This document shows positions 54,626 through 64,000 of a stretch of DNA of 64,000 bases, in pieces (position 1 is the stretch's first letter; every line of letters starts with the position of its first letter). Under the pieces are notes generated by a model. The model saw only the letters and a list, made by a program, of their open reading frames with translations. It was not told the origin of the DNA and did no database searches. The position numbers were made by a program, and so were the translations under genes. The stretch comes from Piezodorus guildinii (Eukaryota; Arthropoda; Insecta; Hemiptera; Pentatomidae): the NCBI GenBank assembly GCA_023052935.1, contig CM041298.1, positions 66,303,838 through 66,367,837 of the forward strand. The letters are read 5' to 3'.

Positions 54626-54775
54626 AAAATTAAAAAACTTTTTAAAAAATGAATGATTCCTGACTATTCTACCTATAATAGTTTCTACAGTCGACTATAC
54701 ATCCTCAATATAATCAACAAAAAAATAATTTAATTTTAAATCTGTGTATAAGTTGGTTTAACAATAATACAATGA

Positions 54776-54849
54776 AATAAAGATTATAGGTTAAGCAAAA
54801 CAAGATATCCAAAGACTAAATCAACCTAAACGACCTTTATACAATCGTC
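54776..54849 (+). repeat. Direct repeat flanking the hammerhead palindrome, right
   Basis: Second copy of 54038-54113. Confidence 0.75.
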
Positions 54850-54979
54850 AGTATTTTAATTGAATTTTATTTTTTTGAAAATTGAAAAAATAAATTGTTA
54901 ACTATTTGCTTTTAGTTGAAAAAAATAAAAATATTATTGATACACTATTAATTAATTGATTCTTTAAAATATATAATAA

Positions 54980-55351
54980 ATGAATGTCAAAGCAACGTTG
55001 GAGAAGAATAAGCGATTCAGACAAGAAATAGATGAGAGGACAACATTTGGAACAACAGATGTTATATACCAAATTATAGGGTTGGGTTCCCCATCTACAA
55101 CCAGCACGACTGGTGTTTCCCAAGACCTCTCAGGATATTCCAAAAACGATGAAAAAAAAAATGTGAAAATTGCAGCAGGATCTAATACGCACACAAAAAA
55201 AGTTAGGGTTGCATTGGCGTTCTTCAGAAAAGAACTAAACTTGATTGTTAAGACCCATATGCTAGTTAGGAAAATCGAGTTGCTACTGGAACATAAATAC
55301 ATTATAAACTTAAAGAATTTAGCTACTGTACAAATAATACCACGGTATTAA
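54980..55351 (+). CDS. Unidentified 123-codon open frame
   Basis: Hydrophilic frame (MNVKATLEKNKRFRQEIDER, GSPSTTSTTGVSQDLSGY, RVALAFFRKELNLIVKTHML) with no repeat-like bias. No known domain recognised and no splice or promoter evidence; it may belong to an unknown element in this repeat cluster. Confidence 0.25.
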   Translation: MNVKATLEKNKRFRQEIDERTTFGTTDVIYQIIGLGSPSTTSTTGVSQDLSGYSKNDEKKNVKIAAGSNTHTKKVRVALAFFRKELNLIVKTHMLVRKIELLLEHKYIINLKNLATVQIIPRY

Positions 55352-55519
55352 AATGAAAAGAGTAAAACATAGGAAAAGTTTTTATTATAAACAGTACCCA
55401 ATTAGAGTAAATCTTGGATGGCGGTAAACAATTTTTCAGTACTTAACGCATTGGATTGTCCGAAAAATATTGGATATTATTTTAAAAAGAAATATTTACT
55501 ACAGTTTTATTTAATCAAA

Positions 55520-55880
55520 ATAGTCTCCACTACTACAACCTCCGAAACAACCTTTCTTTGTAATTCCATTCCTCCTGAGATCCATCATATAAGAACTGCT
55601 TCCATCTTTAAATCGCTCCTATTCAACCACCTTCTCCTTACCCAGCCAAGCAGACAGTAACCTCAAACAGCAAGTGCTAGAAATACCAGTTTTGTTGTGT
55701 TTAAATTATTTAAATTATCACTGATGAAGTAGCTATTCTGTTTTTTTATTTTCATTTGTAAGTCTGATTTGTAAATATGTACAAATATTATAACCTTAAT
55801 TTTTTTTTAATTAAGCAATTTTTTGTTCTAAGCCATGACCATATTGTTCCGGTCAATAAATCTTTATTTTTATTTTATTC
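55520..55880 (+). pseudogene. CR1-like LINE C-terminus and 3' end
   Basis: The frame end FLCNSIPPEIHHIRTASIFK then SLLFNHLL and stop is typical of CR1/L2-type ORF2 termini (WN.LP..I....S...FK..L). The sequence continues to AATAAATCTTTATTTTTATT, a polyadenylation-type end. Confidence 0.65.
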
Positions 55881-55944
55881 TTTAGGGACTTCAGTCCCAG
55901 GATAATAATGACGTTTTTCATTTCATTTCATTTTACTATCCTTA

Positions 55945-55972
55945 TGTTTCTGCCAACGTTTTGGTAATGCAT
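55945..55972 (-). repeat. Hammerhead-like half (Penelope-type)
   Basis: Only CCAAAACGTTGGC on the minus strand; CUGAUGA half lacking. Confidence 0.4.
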
Positions 55973-56281
55973 TAATTTGGTTATAATACCATTCGGCATT
56001 AGTGTTTTCTTTGATAAGATGATGGTTCCCAACAATTTTTTTTTCACTATCCAATTAATACATTGGTAAGGATCCCCTAAATAAAAAAAAAAAATCGTAC
56101 ATATATAAGTATTCAATTTCATCTAAATAACACACATGTCCTTGAAATTTGCAGATTTTTCCGAAAAATATTAAGTGCATATTTAATTTTATTCCAAAGT
56201 ATACTAAAACATCCCTTCCATAATGTTTGAAATTGGTAAACAACAAACATAAACTTTTAATTCATTTAAAATATACTTTTT

Positions 56282-56545
56282 ATTGAAATTTACAACTGTA
56301 TAAAATAGAAGTAAATATGCTGAAATGATAAAACACATGAAATAAACATGAAGAGAAACTGCCCATTGGCAGTACTCTTTAGTAGTGAATAGACTCTATA
56401 AACAGGAAGGTCTCGAGACCATCTAATTTTCTGACGCCTCGGAGGATTGTCAAGAATTGAAGAGGAAGCAAGGGTTGTAACTGATGCATTAGAGTGAAGG
56501 TGGAGTTTTTCATGGAAGGAGTGCCAAACCAGCAACATATGGAAC
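56282..56545 (-). pseudogene. Jockey-like ORF2 C-terminus
   Basis: Minus strand: WHSFHEKLHLHSNASVTTLA, SSSILDNPPRRQKIRWSRDL then PVYRV; matches the jockey end at 43100-43236. Confidence 0.75.
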
Positions 56546-56559
56546 ATTAATGTAACCCT

Positions 56560-56622
56560 TGATTTTATTTTAGTAATAATGCCAACGTTTCGGTTATTAT
56601 TAACCATCTGAAAACATTAATG
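56560..56622 (-). ncRNA. Hammerhead-like motif, degenerate
   Basis: Minus strand: CAGATGGTTAATAATAACCG then AAACGTTGGC. Stem II GGUUA/UAACC and GAAACGTTGGC are kept; CUGAUGA is not. Confidence 0.5.
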
Positions 56623-56989
56623 TGGAAAGAAAGATAAAGAAGTTTCATAAGTCGTGGACTTTCTCCCCCGCACAAAAAGGATTAACAGTTTCGTCATTGG
56701 GGTGCCACTGCGCGGAAAATTGATGGAAACCTTCTTATATCTCGTTTTATAGAATATAAATAATTGTTGAAAATATTTATCTCAATTGACCATGAAATTG
56801 TTAATGTTCTCCGAAGATGATTGTACCGAAATTGTTTAGTATCATTTTTTAGATAAATTAACACATAAATCCTTCATTATTAGCATCATTTAGTAAAGAA
56901 TCCACTAATAATTAAATCCATATATATAACTTGATGTTATCCTAATGTTATTTATTAATATAATTTATTCCTCTCTGAATTTAGAATCA
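56623..56989. other. Unassigned AT-rich sequence
   Basis: Nothing recognised. Confidence 0.35.
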
Positions 56990-57245
56990 GAGTATTCGAC
57001 GGAAATGCACATTTTATTATAATCTAAGTCTAAATAACCGATTTTCGTAATATAGTGTTCGTTTTGAGACTCGCTCAAAAATAAAACGTCGTACGACTTA
57101 AAACTGTTATACACCTGTTATTATAGCAGTTTTTCCACCTTACTTCACTTAGCAGAAAATTTTTTTAATTAAATTTGCTATATCAATGTACGACTAATTG
57201 AGCAATATTAAGCTATTTGTAGAGATCGATTAGCTTGATGTACAG
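56990..57245 (+). repeat. Old family A fragment A15
   Basis: TTCGACGGAAATGCACATTT, AAGTCTAAATAACCGA and AAACGTCGTACGACTTAAAA match family A with many substitutions. Confidence 0.55.
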
Positions 57246-57937
57246 TGGGACAAAATAGACGTTTTTTGGCCAAAATTCTGTAGTTTTTGATCAAATTAAG
57301 ATTGAAGAAAATTATTTTTTTATTTATCAGTGTGGGATGTCCATGTCCTGTATTACCGTAAAGGAAGTTCACTCATCGTGTCTCTGTATCATTAAAATTA
57401 TTTTTCCTTATTGTTTTTAATTTTACTATTGTATTCTCTATATATGTACATCCAAATTGAAATAATGATGTATCATCCGTCTCTATCGAGATTTGTGCAT
57501 GATTTTATTAGGCATTATCCAACTTAACTTAACTTAAACGATGATTTTACTATGCATACATTCTATGACGCATGAGAAGGCGTTGAGACAAATATTAGGT
57601 ACTCGTGAAATCTTTCCCCTTTTAATTTGATTTTTATTTACTTTCTTTTATTAACAAAAATATGTGTATAAACATATACATACAGATTGTATGATCAAAA
57701 ATATTTTTGTTTATTCTGATTTATTCAAAATAGATCTATTATCTATTTTGATTTTTTTTTTGTCATCTGACATTTCTTATATTTACTTCTTTATCTTTCC
57801 TTTACTTTCATATATTTATGTTAACTATATTTATTTTTAACCCCACTAGATTTACCATTAAATTGATTTATTAAATTATTATTGTTATTATTTATTTTTT
57901 TTTATTGATCTATATATTGATTAATTTATATTGATTA
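57246..57937. other. Unassigned AT-rich sequence
   Basis: No element end or frame recognised. Confidence 0.35.
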
Positions 57938-58224
57938 TAGTGGATAGAGCGCTAGTCTGCTGTGCTCCGGGTCCTGGGTTGGAATCCCGGCTGTGACAGA
58001 ATATTATTTATTCTGTTAATTCAGTCGGGGGGCGACCCTAGGGTATGGAGACCCTCCTGGGGCAGACCCAGCCTCTTTAAATTGGGTACCCAAAATAATT
58101 GGGGGAAAATCTGGCGGCTGAGCGCGATTAAGGCCTAATCACCTCATTGCACTACCGTTGGCCTAGAAACAGTACAAATCTCTATATGTACTGAGCCCTA
58201 GACCCTTCATGGGTTGTAGTGGTA

Positions 58225-58262
<38 letters not shown>
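57938..58262 (+). mobile_element. SINE1 copy S1d
   Basis: Plus-strand copy lacking the first ~15 bases; AGTGGATAGAGCGCTAGTCT, then GGGTTGGAATCCCGG (box B with one change), full body, GTAGTGGTACAGG and a T-run of about 34. The T-run instead of poly-A is characteristic of this family. Confidence 0.88.
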
Positions 58263-58265
<3 letters not shown>

Positions 58266-58414
58266 TGATCAGCTTAATATTATTTTAATTGTTATCACTC
58301 TTTAACTCGCTACTTTTTAATCTTTGATCTTTGTTTGGTTCTTTATTCTGTTAATTTTTGATGGTTATATATTTATCAAACACCTGCATTGTATCTAATT
58401 ATGATTAAAACAAA

Positions 58415-58437
58415 CAATGTGGGTCGAAAGGTTGGTA
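58415..58437 (+). repeat. Hammerhead-like half (Penelope-type)
   Basis: AATGTGGGTCGAAAGGTTGG resembles the right half of the motif at 33855-33873; left half lost. Confidence 0.4.
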
Positions 58438-58438
58438 A

Positions 58439-58964
58439 CTAGTAGTTTCTTTTTTGACTTCGTCCGCGTCAATTTCTGTTAGTATAATCGCTATTAAGAA
58501 GTTTTTAAAAGAATATATTTTAAAGTACTTCTGCGTAAATTATATTCGTATTTTTATTTTATTGTAGCAGAACATACTTATATTTTCCCCGCAGCCCGAT
58601 CTTGACAATGCGGCATATAGTTGGCCGTGTGAAAAGCAGTCTTGATGTAAATCGATTCCTACGTGTTTAAATGTTTGCCCCTGTGATTTATTAATTGTTA
58701 TGGCAAAAGATAAATTAACGGGAAATTGAATTATTTTAAAATTAAAAGGTAAAAATTCGGATCATTGGGATGCGAGGTTAATTTTCTCCGTTTTTTCCAC
58801 TGATTCTTCGCTCCTATTGGTCGCAGCGTAATGTTATATAGCCTAAAGTCATCCTCGATAAATGGACTATCCAACACAAAAAGAATTTTTCAATTCCAAC
58901 CGTTAGTTTCTGAGATGCGCCGTTAAAACATACAAACTCTTCAGCTTTATAATATTAGTATAGA
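58439..58964 (-). mobile_element. Helitron stub, non-autonomous
   Basis: Minus strand: 5' TCTATACTAATATTATAAAG preceded by A, 3' ...CTAG followed by T. 526 bp. Holds degraded helicase codons (the CAGGGGCAAACATTT block for QGQTF and the ACACGGCCAACTATATG block for GQLY, all on the minus strand). Homologous to the stub at 52021-52499 but with a different set of internal deletions. Confidence 0.88.
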
Positions 58965-59669
58965 TTATTATTTCAAGGCCAAAAAAATCGTAAAATACAA
59001 CTTAACAAAATAATATTTTTTCTATTCTTTATCCTCTGAATAATCAAAAGGTATATCCTATCGCGAAGCTGTTCAGCTGTTATCTTTTTCTGTGAATTAG
59101 ACCGCATAATCCCTCTCAGTATTGTGTTTTGATATCTCTGAAGGTGTTTTTAATGGCATTGTTATTTTTAAAATAAATTAAACATTTAAATTCGTTTTAG
59201 ACAATGGAGTGTGCTGAGAGCAGCTTTGACATAAGTGATTGTAGCAGATAAGTTCATTTTTGTTGTACATTTTTATTAAATGTAAACTAAAAGCTAAGTT
59301 TTTTTGTTTTTTTTTATGTTAAAAGTTTAGTTAAGTTAAAAGACTAGTAATTTTTTTACTCTTTTTAAAAATTTTCACTGATGGATCGTGGCTCAGGTGA
59401 ATAATAAACATTTTTAAATAACCCAAGATTTTTATCACTCAAGTTTTGTTGGTAAAACCGTCAGATACTATAGAAAAATAAATATTACTTTTACTGATAT
59501 CCCGTAAACATCATGTAGCACTTTACACTTGCATACTTCGAGTAAAGTACTCTTTGGTCGAAACTTAATCTGGAGCCGCTGTGTCTGGTTTCAGTCTTCA
59601 CAAAATCAATAAGTCTACCCACCTTTGAAGCTATAGTGCATTCCTGCCAAGCTTGTTCAAACACAAAAG
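58965..59669. other. Unassigned AT-rich sequence
   Basis: Nothing recognised. Confidence 0.35.
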
Positions 59670-60790
59670 AAAGGGCCTAGCCGGATAAGCATGTGAAATC
59701 TGCCCCCGCGTGTATTTGAACCATATTTATACCATTGAGTCACACCTATGAGAAACAACCTTATGCAAATTTTTAGCCCCTTAATCCTAACGGGGGGGGG
59801 GAAGTTATGGAGGGGGAAAGATAAAACAAAAAAAATTGTTTTCTCCTCAACTGCTCAACTGATTTTCACGAAAAAAATATATGTTATGGATTTTATAAAT
59901 AGGTTTCAAAAAATATTTTTTTCCACGAAAATGTTGGTCCCAAAAAATTTTTGAATTTTTCAAAAAAATATTTTTTGGCTATAATGGTTTGGTACACCTC
60001 CAATTTTTCGCTACTTTATTTCATTATAGGGTTATGGAGGACCCTATAATGAAATAAAAGAGCTGAAAAAATGCTGTTTTTTTTTTATTTTTCCTTATTG
60101 GGTACATTTTAGACCAACTTGAAAAAAAAAAAATATTTTGCAGGACCCCCCAATGAATCAAATTAGTAAAAAGTTGTTGGTGTACTAATCTAACATAATT
60201 TAAAATTTATTTTTGAAAAATTAAAAATAAAAATTTTGACTCACGTTTTCGAAATAAAAAATTCAAAAAAATGTTTTTTGAAACTCTATTAGAAAACCAT
60301 TAACATATATTTTTTTACGTGAAAGTCGGTTGATTCGTTCAGGAGAAAAAATTGTTTTTTTTATTTTTCACCATGGGGTACACTTCCGATAAAATTGAAA
60401 AAAAATATATGTTATGGAGGACCCTATAATGAAATAAAGTAGCGAAAAATTGGAGGTGTACCAAACCATTATAACCAAAAAATATTTTTTTGAAAAATTC
60501 AAAAATTTTTTGGGACCAACATTTTCGTGGAAAAAAATTTTAAAAAATATCTTTTGAAACCTATTCATAAAATCCATAACATATATTTTTTTCGTGAAAA
60601 TCAGTTGAGCAGTTCAGGAGAAAACAATTTTTTTTGTTTTATCTTTTCCCCTCCATAACTTCCCCCCCGTTAGGATTAAGGGGCTAAAAATTTGCATAAG
60701 GTTATTTCTCATAGGTGTGACTCAATGGTATAAATATGGTTCAAATACACGCGGGGGCAGATTTCACATGCTTATCCGGCTAGGCCCTTT
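59670..60790. mobile_element. Long-inverted-repeat (foldback/MITE) element
   Basis: The outer AAAGGGCCTAGCCGGATAAG at 59670 is answered by its complement ending at 60790. Pairing continues inwards for about 380 bp on each side (to about 60050 and from about 60412), including the ACCTCCAATTTTTCGCTACT block and the run of eight to ten G/C near 59791 and 60663. The central 360 bp is partly self-similar (two degenerate GTTTTTTGAAA/ACGTGAAA blocks). No transposase and no clear target duplication. Confidence 0.88.
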
Positions 60791-60990
60791 ATATCAAAAT
60801 TTACCTACTACTTTCAAACGTTTTTGCACTCGGAAAACAACAGATGAATATTTCGATTCATATAAGCTTCGATTTATAATCTCTATTACACTTTCATTTG
60901 TACCTTAAAAATAATTTATTTTGAGATTGTTTTCTGAATTTAGGAATAAGTGATTATAAGAATATTATAAATCATTTAAATAAATATTAT

Positions 60991-61053
<63 letters not shown>
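60991..61053. repeat. (TA)n microsatellite
   Basis: Ends at the left edge of the LTR-like element. Confidence 0.95.
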
Positions 61054-61055
<2 letters not shown>

Positions 61056-61723
61056 CTATGTTTTTGACCGGCTGCTTTTCTTAGGCAGCGGTACCTTCCA
61101 AAGGTATCGTGTTTACCGATCCCAGTAGGTGGCATGCAGGGTAAGCTTAAATTAGTTATGTTTCAATGAATAGGATTATTATTTAAATTAACTTAAACAT
61201 ATACATTTCATCTACACGCTGCCTAAGATACTGAGAGACATTACAGTTAACCTTGCCGTACAATATTACAAACAGTGAAATACCTTAAAAACACTTAGTC
61301 GGTTGGCGAAGGTGGAATCAATCTTAGGCGCCCCTTCTAGGCTTCATCCTTTAGCTGCTCTCTAACCCTCGACGGACTTCTCTTCTCGATCTTTGCTCTG
61401 ACTCTTTTCTTCTTGAGGATAGAACCCGACTGACCCTCTCTGGTTCTAAAATAAAATCCCACCCTCATCACCCCTTCTTCATTCCAAAAAAACTCTTTTT
61501 TGGAAATTGCCGATCTGCTATCAGACAAAAGAAGGCGGTTCTGATATGGGAAGTGCCCCTGGGGTCTAGTAAGTTTCCCGAGGTATCGCTGGGGGGGCCC
61601 CATGGGGGTAAACGCCTTTTGATGTTTTGCCGACAAAGGCTTCTTAATCTTTAATTGATTAATATTAAAATTATTTAATAATGAACCCACTCCCTTCAAT
61701 ATCCTCAATACATAACTATAACA
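61054..61723. mobile_element. Solo LTR candidate
   Basis: 670 bp, GC-richer than its surroundings, starts TGCTATGTTTTTG and ends ATAACTATAACA (TG...CA with imperfect short inverted ends), flanked by the 5 bp TATAT on both sides (61049-61053, 61724-61728). The left duplication lies in a TA array, so it is not independent proof. No internal retrovirus-like coding region adjoins, so it would be a recombined solo LTR. The 123-codon minus frame inside is probably not a gene. Orientation uncertain. Confidence 0.55.
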
Positions 61724-62615
61724 TATATGAATGATAAGAAAATAATTAGAAACTGTATTCCAGTTTCTTTATTCGAGGATTCTTCATAAGTCCTTTTGCA
61801 ACACAATCAGCTTCAACTTCTGGTTCGATATCTAATTTAGCAGCTGCAGGCGCATTAGTGCCTAGCTAAATAATATCTTTCGTGGGTCTCATAAACTGAA
61901 TCCACAAAAACCACAATGGCTTCAAATAATGATTATTTAAAATTCGGAAGCAGGCAGAATATTTTTTCAAATGCACTATGTGGACAAAGAGAAAGATAAT
62001 TAATTAATTTTAGGTAAATTGGAAGGTAAATTACTTTACAAAACTTATTTTAGAAAAAGTAAAAAAAAAAGTGCTGCAACGGTTGGATATATAAATGACA
62101 TAAATTCTTTTGAAATACGCTTTGCCTAGTACCACGATATATACATTATTATATTTTTCTGTTTATAACATAATTTGTTTGTACGTTGTTATTTAATTTA
62201 GAATTTTTTTTGTGCTATTTTATTAAGTGAAAACTTCTTTAGGCGCGTTATGCGATTTTCGGCAGGGGTAAAGCTTTGATTTCGTAACTATGGTAACGTC
62301 CACAACATGCTCCTGTATATTAGAGATAGGATAACGATATAATTTTCCGTGGGAGTTTAATCGATACCGGTGTAATATCGGCACAAAAATATCGATATTT
62401 GTATTTATTATTAAAACATTATTTTACATGACTTGATCATATATATAAGCATAGAAATATGAAATTTGAAAATAATTATATAGAATTCAATTAAGCACAA
62501 TGTATATTTCATTTCTAATTAAAACATATGTGTTCTAAGGAATGATCTGAGGAAAATTTGTTATCTTCTCTCACACAAAATTTTCTTTCAGTTAGGAATT
62601 TGTGAATGTAAGTCC
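61724..62615. other. Unassigned sequence
   Basis: No frame or element recognised; ATCGATA/TATCGAT motifs at 62365-62400. Confidence 0.35.
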
Positions 62616-62629
62616 ACATATTTCCTTCT

Positions 62630-62970
62630 ATTCCTCATTCTGTTAGAATTTCCAATGTAAGCTATCTCTAGGTCAAGTAAAACTGCTATTAGATGTTTTT
62701 TAAGAGAGAAGGCTTCCTGTACTTCCAGGCTTAAAGACAATAAGGAATCAATTGTTGAACGCTGTTTCCTAAAGACAAATTGGTTTTTAGATAGTATATG
62801 CTTATTTTCTAATATATCTTATATTTATGTTTCAAAAACTATTCAGCATCTATTATTAGATTGTTCCCTTTTCAAAACATCAAGACGTAATATTAAGCTA
62901 ACAGTAACCCTAAGAGATATATTGAATGATGATAAAAACAAGGTGAAAAAGTTACTGAATTATTTAAAAT
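62630..62970. mobile_element. LINE fragment with inverted 5' part
   Basis: The minus strand at 62640-62825 encodes an RT segment (LSKNQFVFRKQRSTIDSL, LIAVLLDLEIAY), and the plus strand at 62840-62970 encodes an ORF2 C-terminus (TIQHLLLDCSLFKTSRRN then KKLLNYLK and stop). The two lie head to head, as in LINE insertions with 5' inversion. Confidence 0.7.
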
Positions 62971-63175
62971 AAATCAAGTATTACAACCAAATATAGAAAA
63001 CCACAGTTGCCAATGACACTGTAGGGTAGGGGCAAATAACAAAATAAAATAAAAAAAAACATATGTTTTTTGTTTACTTGGGAGGGAAACTGAGGTTATA
63101 TCTGTGAAACAACTATAAAGCTTATTCCTAGATGTATGAATTTTCTTGATACAAATGAAAGGCCTATAAAAAAAA

Positions 63176-64000
63176 TCTGGTGCGGGCAACACACGACTTT
63201 CACTTACCTCCATTTTTAAAATCAATGAAAGAATTTTCAAATACAGTTAGAGATAAAAATACGTGAAATTATTAAGGAATTAATCAAATTAAATTTCTAT
63301 AGAAACATGTGTTTGATTCAAAAATCTATTATATTATTATCTAAAATAATCAGTTAGTTTTATGTTCATTTCATCACTCTCTATTAACTTTTAAAAGCTT
63401 GTGTATGAGATGATAATTTTTCTAAACTCTTTAGCTTTCCAACGGTATATCATACATGTATATTACTGCTCTTATGTTCAAAAACGAAAAATTGCATTAA
63501 AAAAATATTTTTTCTGTTTTCTCCTTTAGTTGGGTATCGAATTTATTCAATTTATATATTTACCAGTTTTTCATCAGCGTTAACAAGATAATCTAGTTAT
63601 TATTATTGAACCTACAAAATTAAAGGTACTTTAGGGGAAGAAAATTTAAATATCGGCATTTAAGCCCTGTCAGACCATTTTTATCTAAATAAAACCTACA
63701 TGATATTAAAGCCCATTAAATTTTACATCGATATAGCGAGTTTAATCAAAATCGTCGGAACCGTTTTTGAGAAAATCGAAAAATGGTGCAAAATGCATGG
63801 TATAAAGTGCCTCTTCTGGTTGGCTCATTTTGCTGAAAAAAGTTTTGTCACGTCTCGGGCGTATAGTTGTCTTAAATATGAAATTTTAGTTTCATAGGAC
63901 TTACCGTTTCCGCCCGGGAGTTACCACACACACAGACCTTTTTGCGGGACTTGGTTATTTGGACTCAGAGGACCCTACTGGAAACTGGAATTCGAAAATT
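63176..64000 (-). repeat. Family A copy A17, cut by the window end
   Basis: Starts TCTGGTGCGGGCAACACACG after an A-run and is well preserved up to GGAATTCGAAAATT at the edge. A 65-codon frame (ILKPIKFYIDIASLIKIV) is also found, in the same position, in A12. Confidence 0.92.

Larger units (their letters stand above)
54458..54678. repeat. Inverted pair of hammerhead-bearing repeats
   Basis: 102 bp arms (54458-54559 and 54577-54678) around a 17 bp loop, with only a few mismatches. Each arm contains one hammerhead core reading away from the loop. Confidence 0.9.

Noticed and set aside
61337..61708. 123-codon minus-strand frame with basic C-terminus
   Set aside because: Lies wholly inside the LTR-like element and has no recognisable domain; GC-richer composition lowers stop frequency.

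Overview
This is a 64 kb piece of a eukaryotic nuclear genome, very AT-rich (rich in (TA)n, poly-A and poly-T) and built almost entirely of transposable elements and their debris. The element set (jockey-like, RTE-like, I-like and R2-like non-LTR retrotransposons, cecropia-type mariner derivatives, Helitron stubs, tRNA-derived SINEs, Penelope-type hammerhead ribozyme repeats) points to an arthropod, probably an insect. The CFDP2-like RTE and R2-like proteins are common in hemipterans, but the species cannot be fixed from sequence alone. No bacterial-type operons, rRNA genes or functional tRNA genes are seen.

Layout. 0-5 kb: mariner derivative (549-1460), then a tandem pair of a 340 bp repeat plus a copy of the dominant repeat 'family A' (1.83-4.69 kb). 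5-11 kb: a small inverted repeat, a short-motif cluster, a 5'-truncated jockey element (6703-8423) with target duplication, a SINE with inverted tRNA-like ends, an R2-like scrap, and family A copy A3 interrupted by a second jockey 3' end. 11 kb: the best host-gene candidate, a first coding exon encoding MGQC... (11027-11122, + strand). 11-25 kb: SINE1, LINE 3' ends, an I-like element (18533-19485), jockey relic, family A copy A5 split by a mariner derivative, and an RTE-like 3' end (23273-23711). 25-34 kb: family A copies with nested SINE2 insertions, a candidate minus-strand exon (28123-28192), and an RTE element with a long open RT frame inserted in a SINE1 (28871-31038). 34-43 kb: a CFDP2-like RTE (34035-37496) inserted in a SINE2, an R2-like 3' half (39.0-40.4 kb), jockey 3' ends and nested SINEs. 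43-53 kb: a short GC-rich island, tandem repeats, hammerhead/Penelope repeats, family A copies A11-A13 (A13 split by mariner M3 and a Helitron). 53-59 kb: a cluster of hammerhead-bearing repeats, LINE ends, SINE1 and a second Helitron. 59-64 kb: a 1.1 kb element with about 380 bp inverted terminal repeats, a solo LTR candidate (61054-61723), a LINE with inverted 5' part, and family A copy A17 running off the window.

Two signals stand out. First, at least seventeen copies of one roughly 0.6-1.3 kb repeat (family A) share an inverted AGGTAAGTGAAAGT motif near both ends, sit in T/A runs, and have the asymmetric architecture of Helentron-type non-autonomous elements; I do not recognise this family. 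Second, about a dozen loci carry hammerhead-ribozyme-like cores of the type known from Penelope-like retroelements, two of them as near-perfect inverted pairs. Nested insertions with readable target duplications give a relative chronology: family A is older than SINE2, mariner and Helitron insertions, SINE2 is older than SINE1 and the CFDP2-like RTE, and the RTE at 28.9 kb is younger than SINE1.
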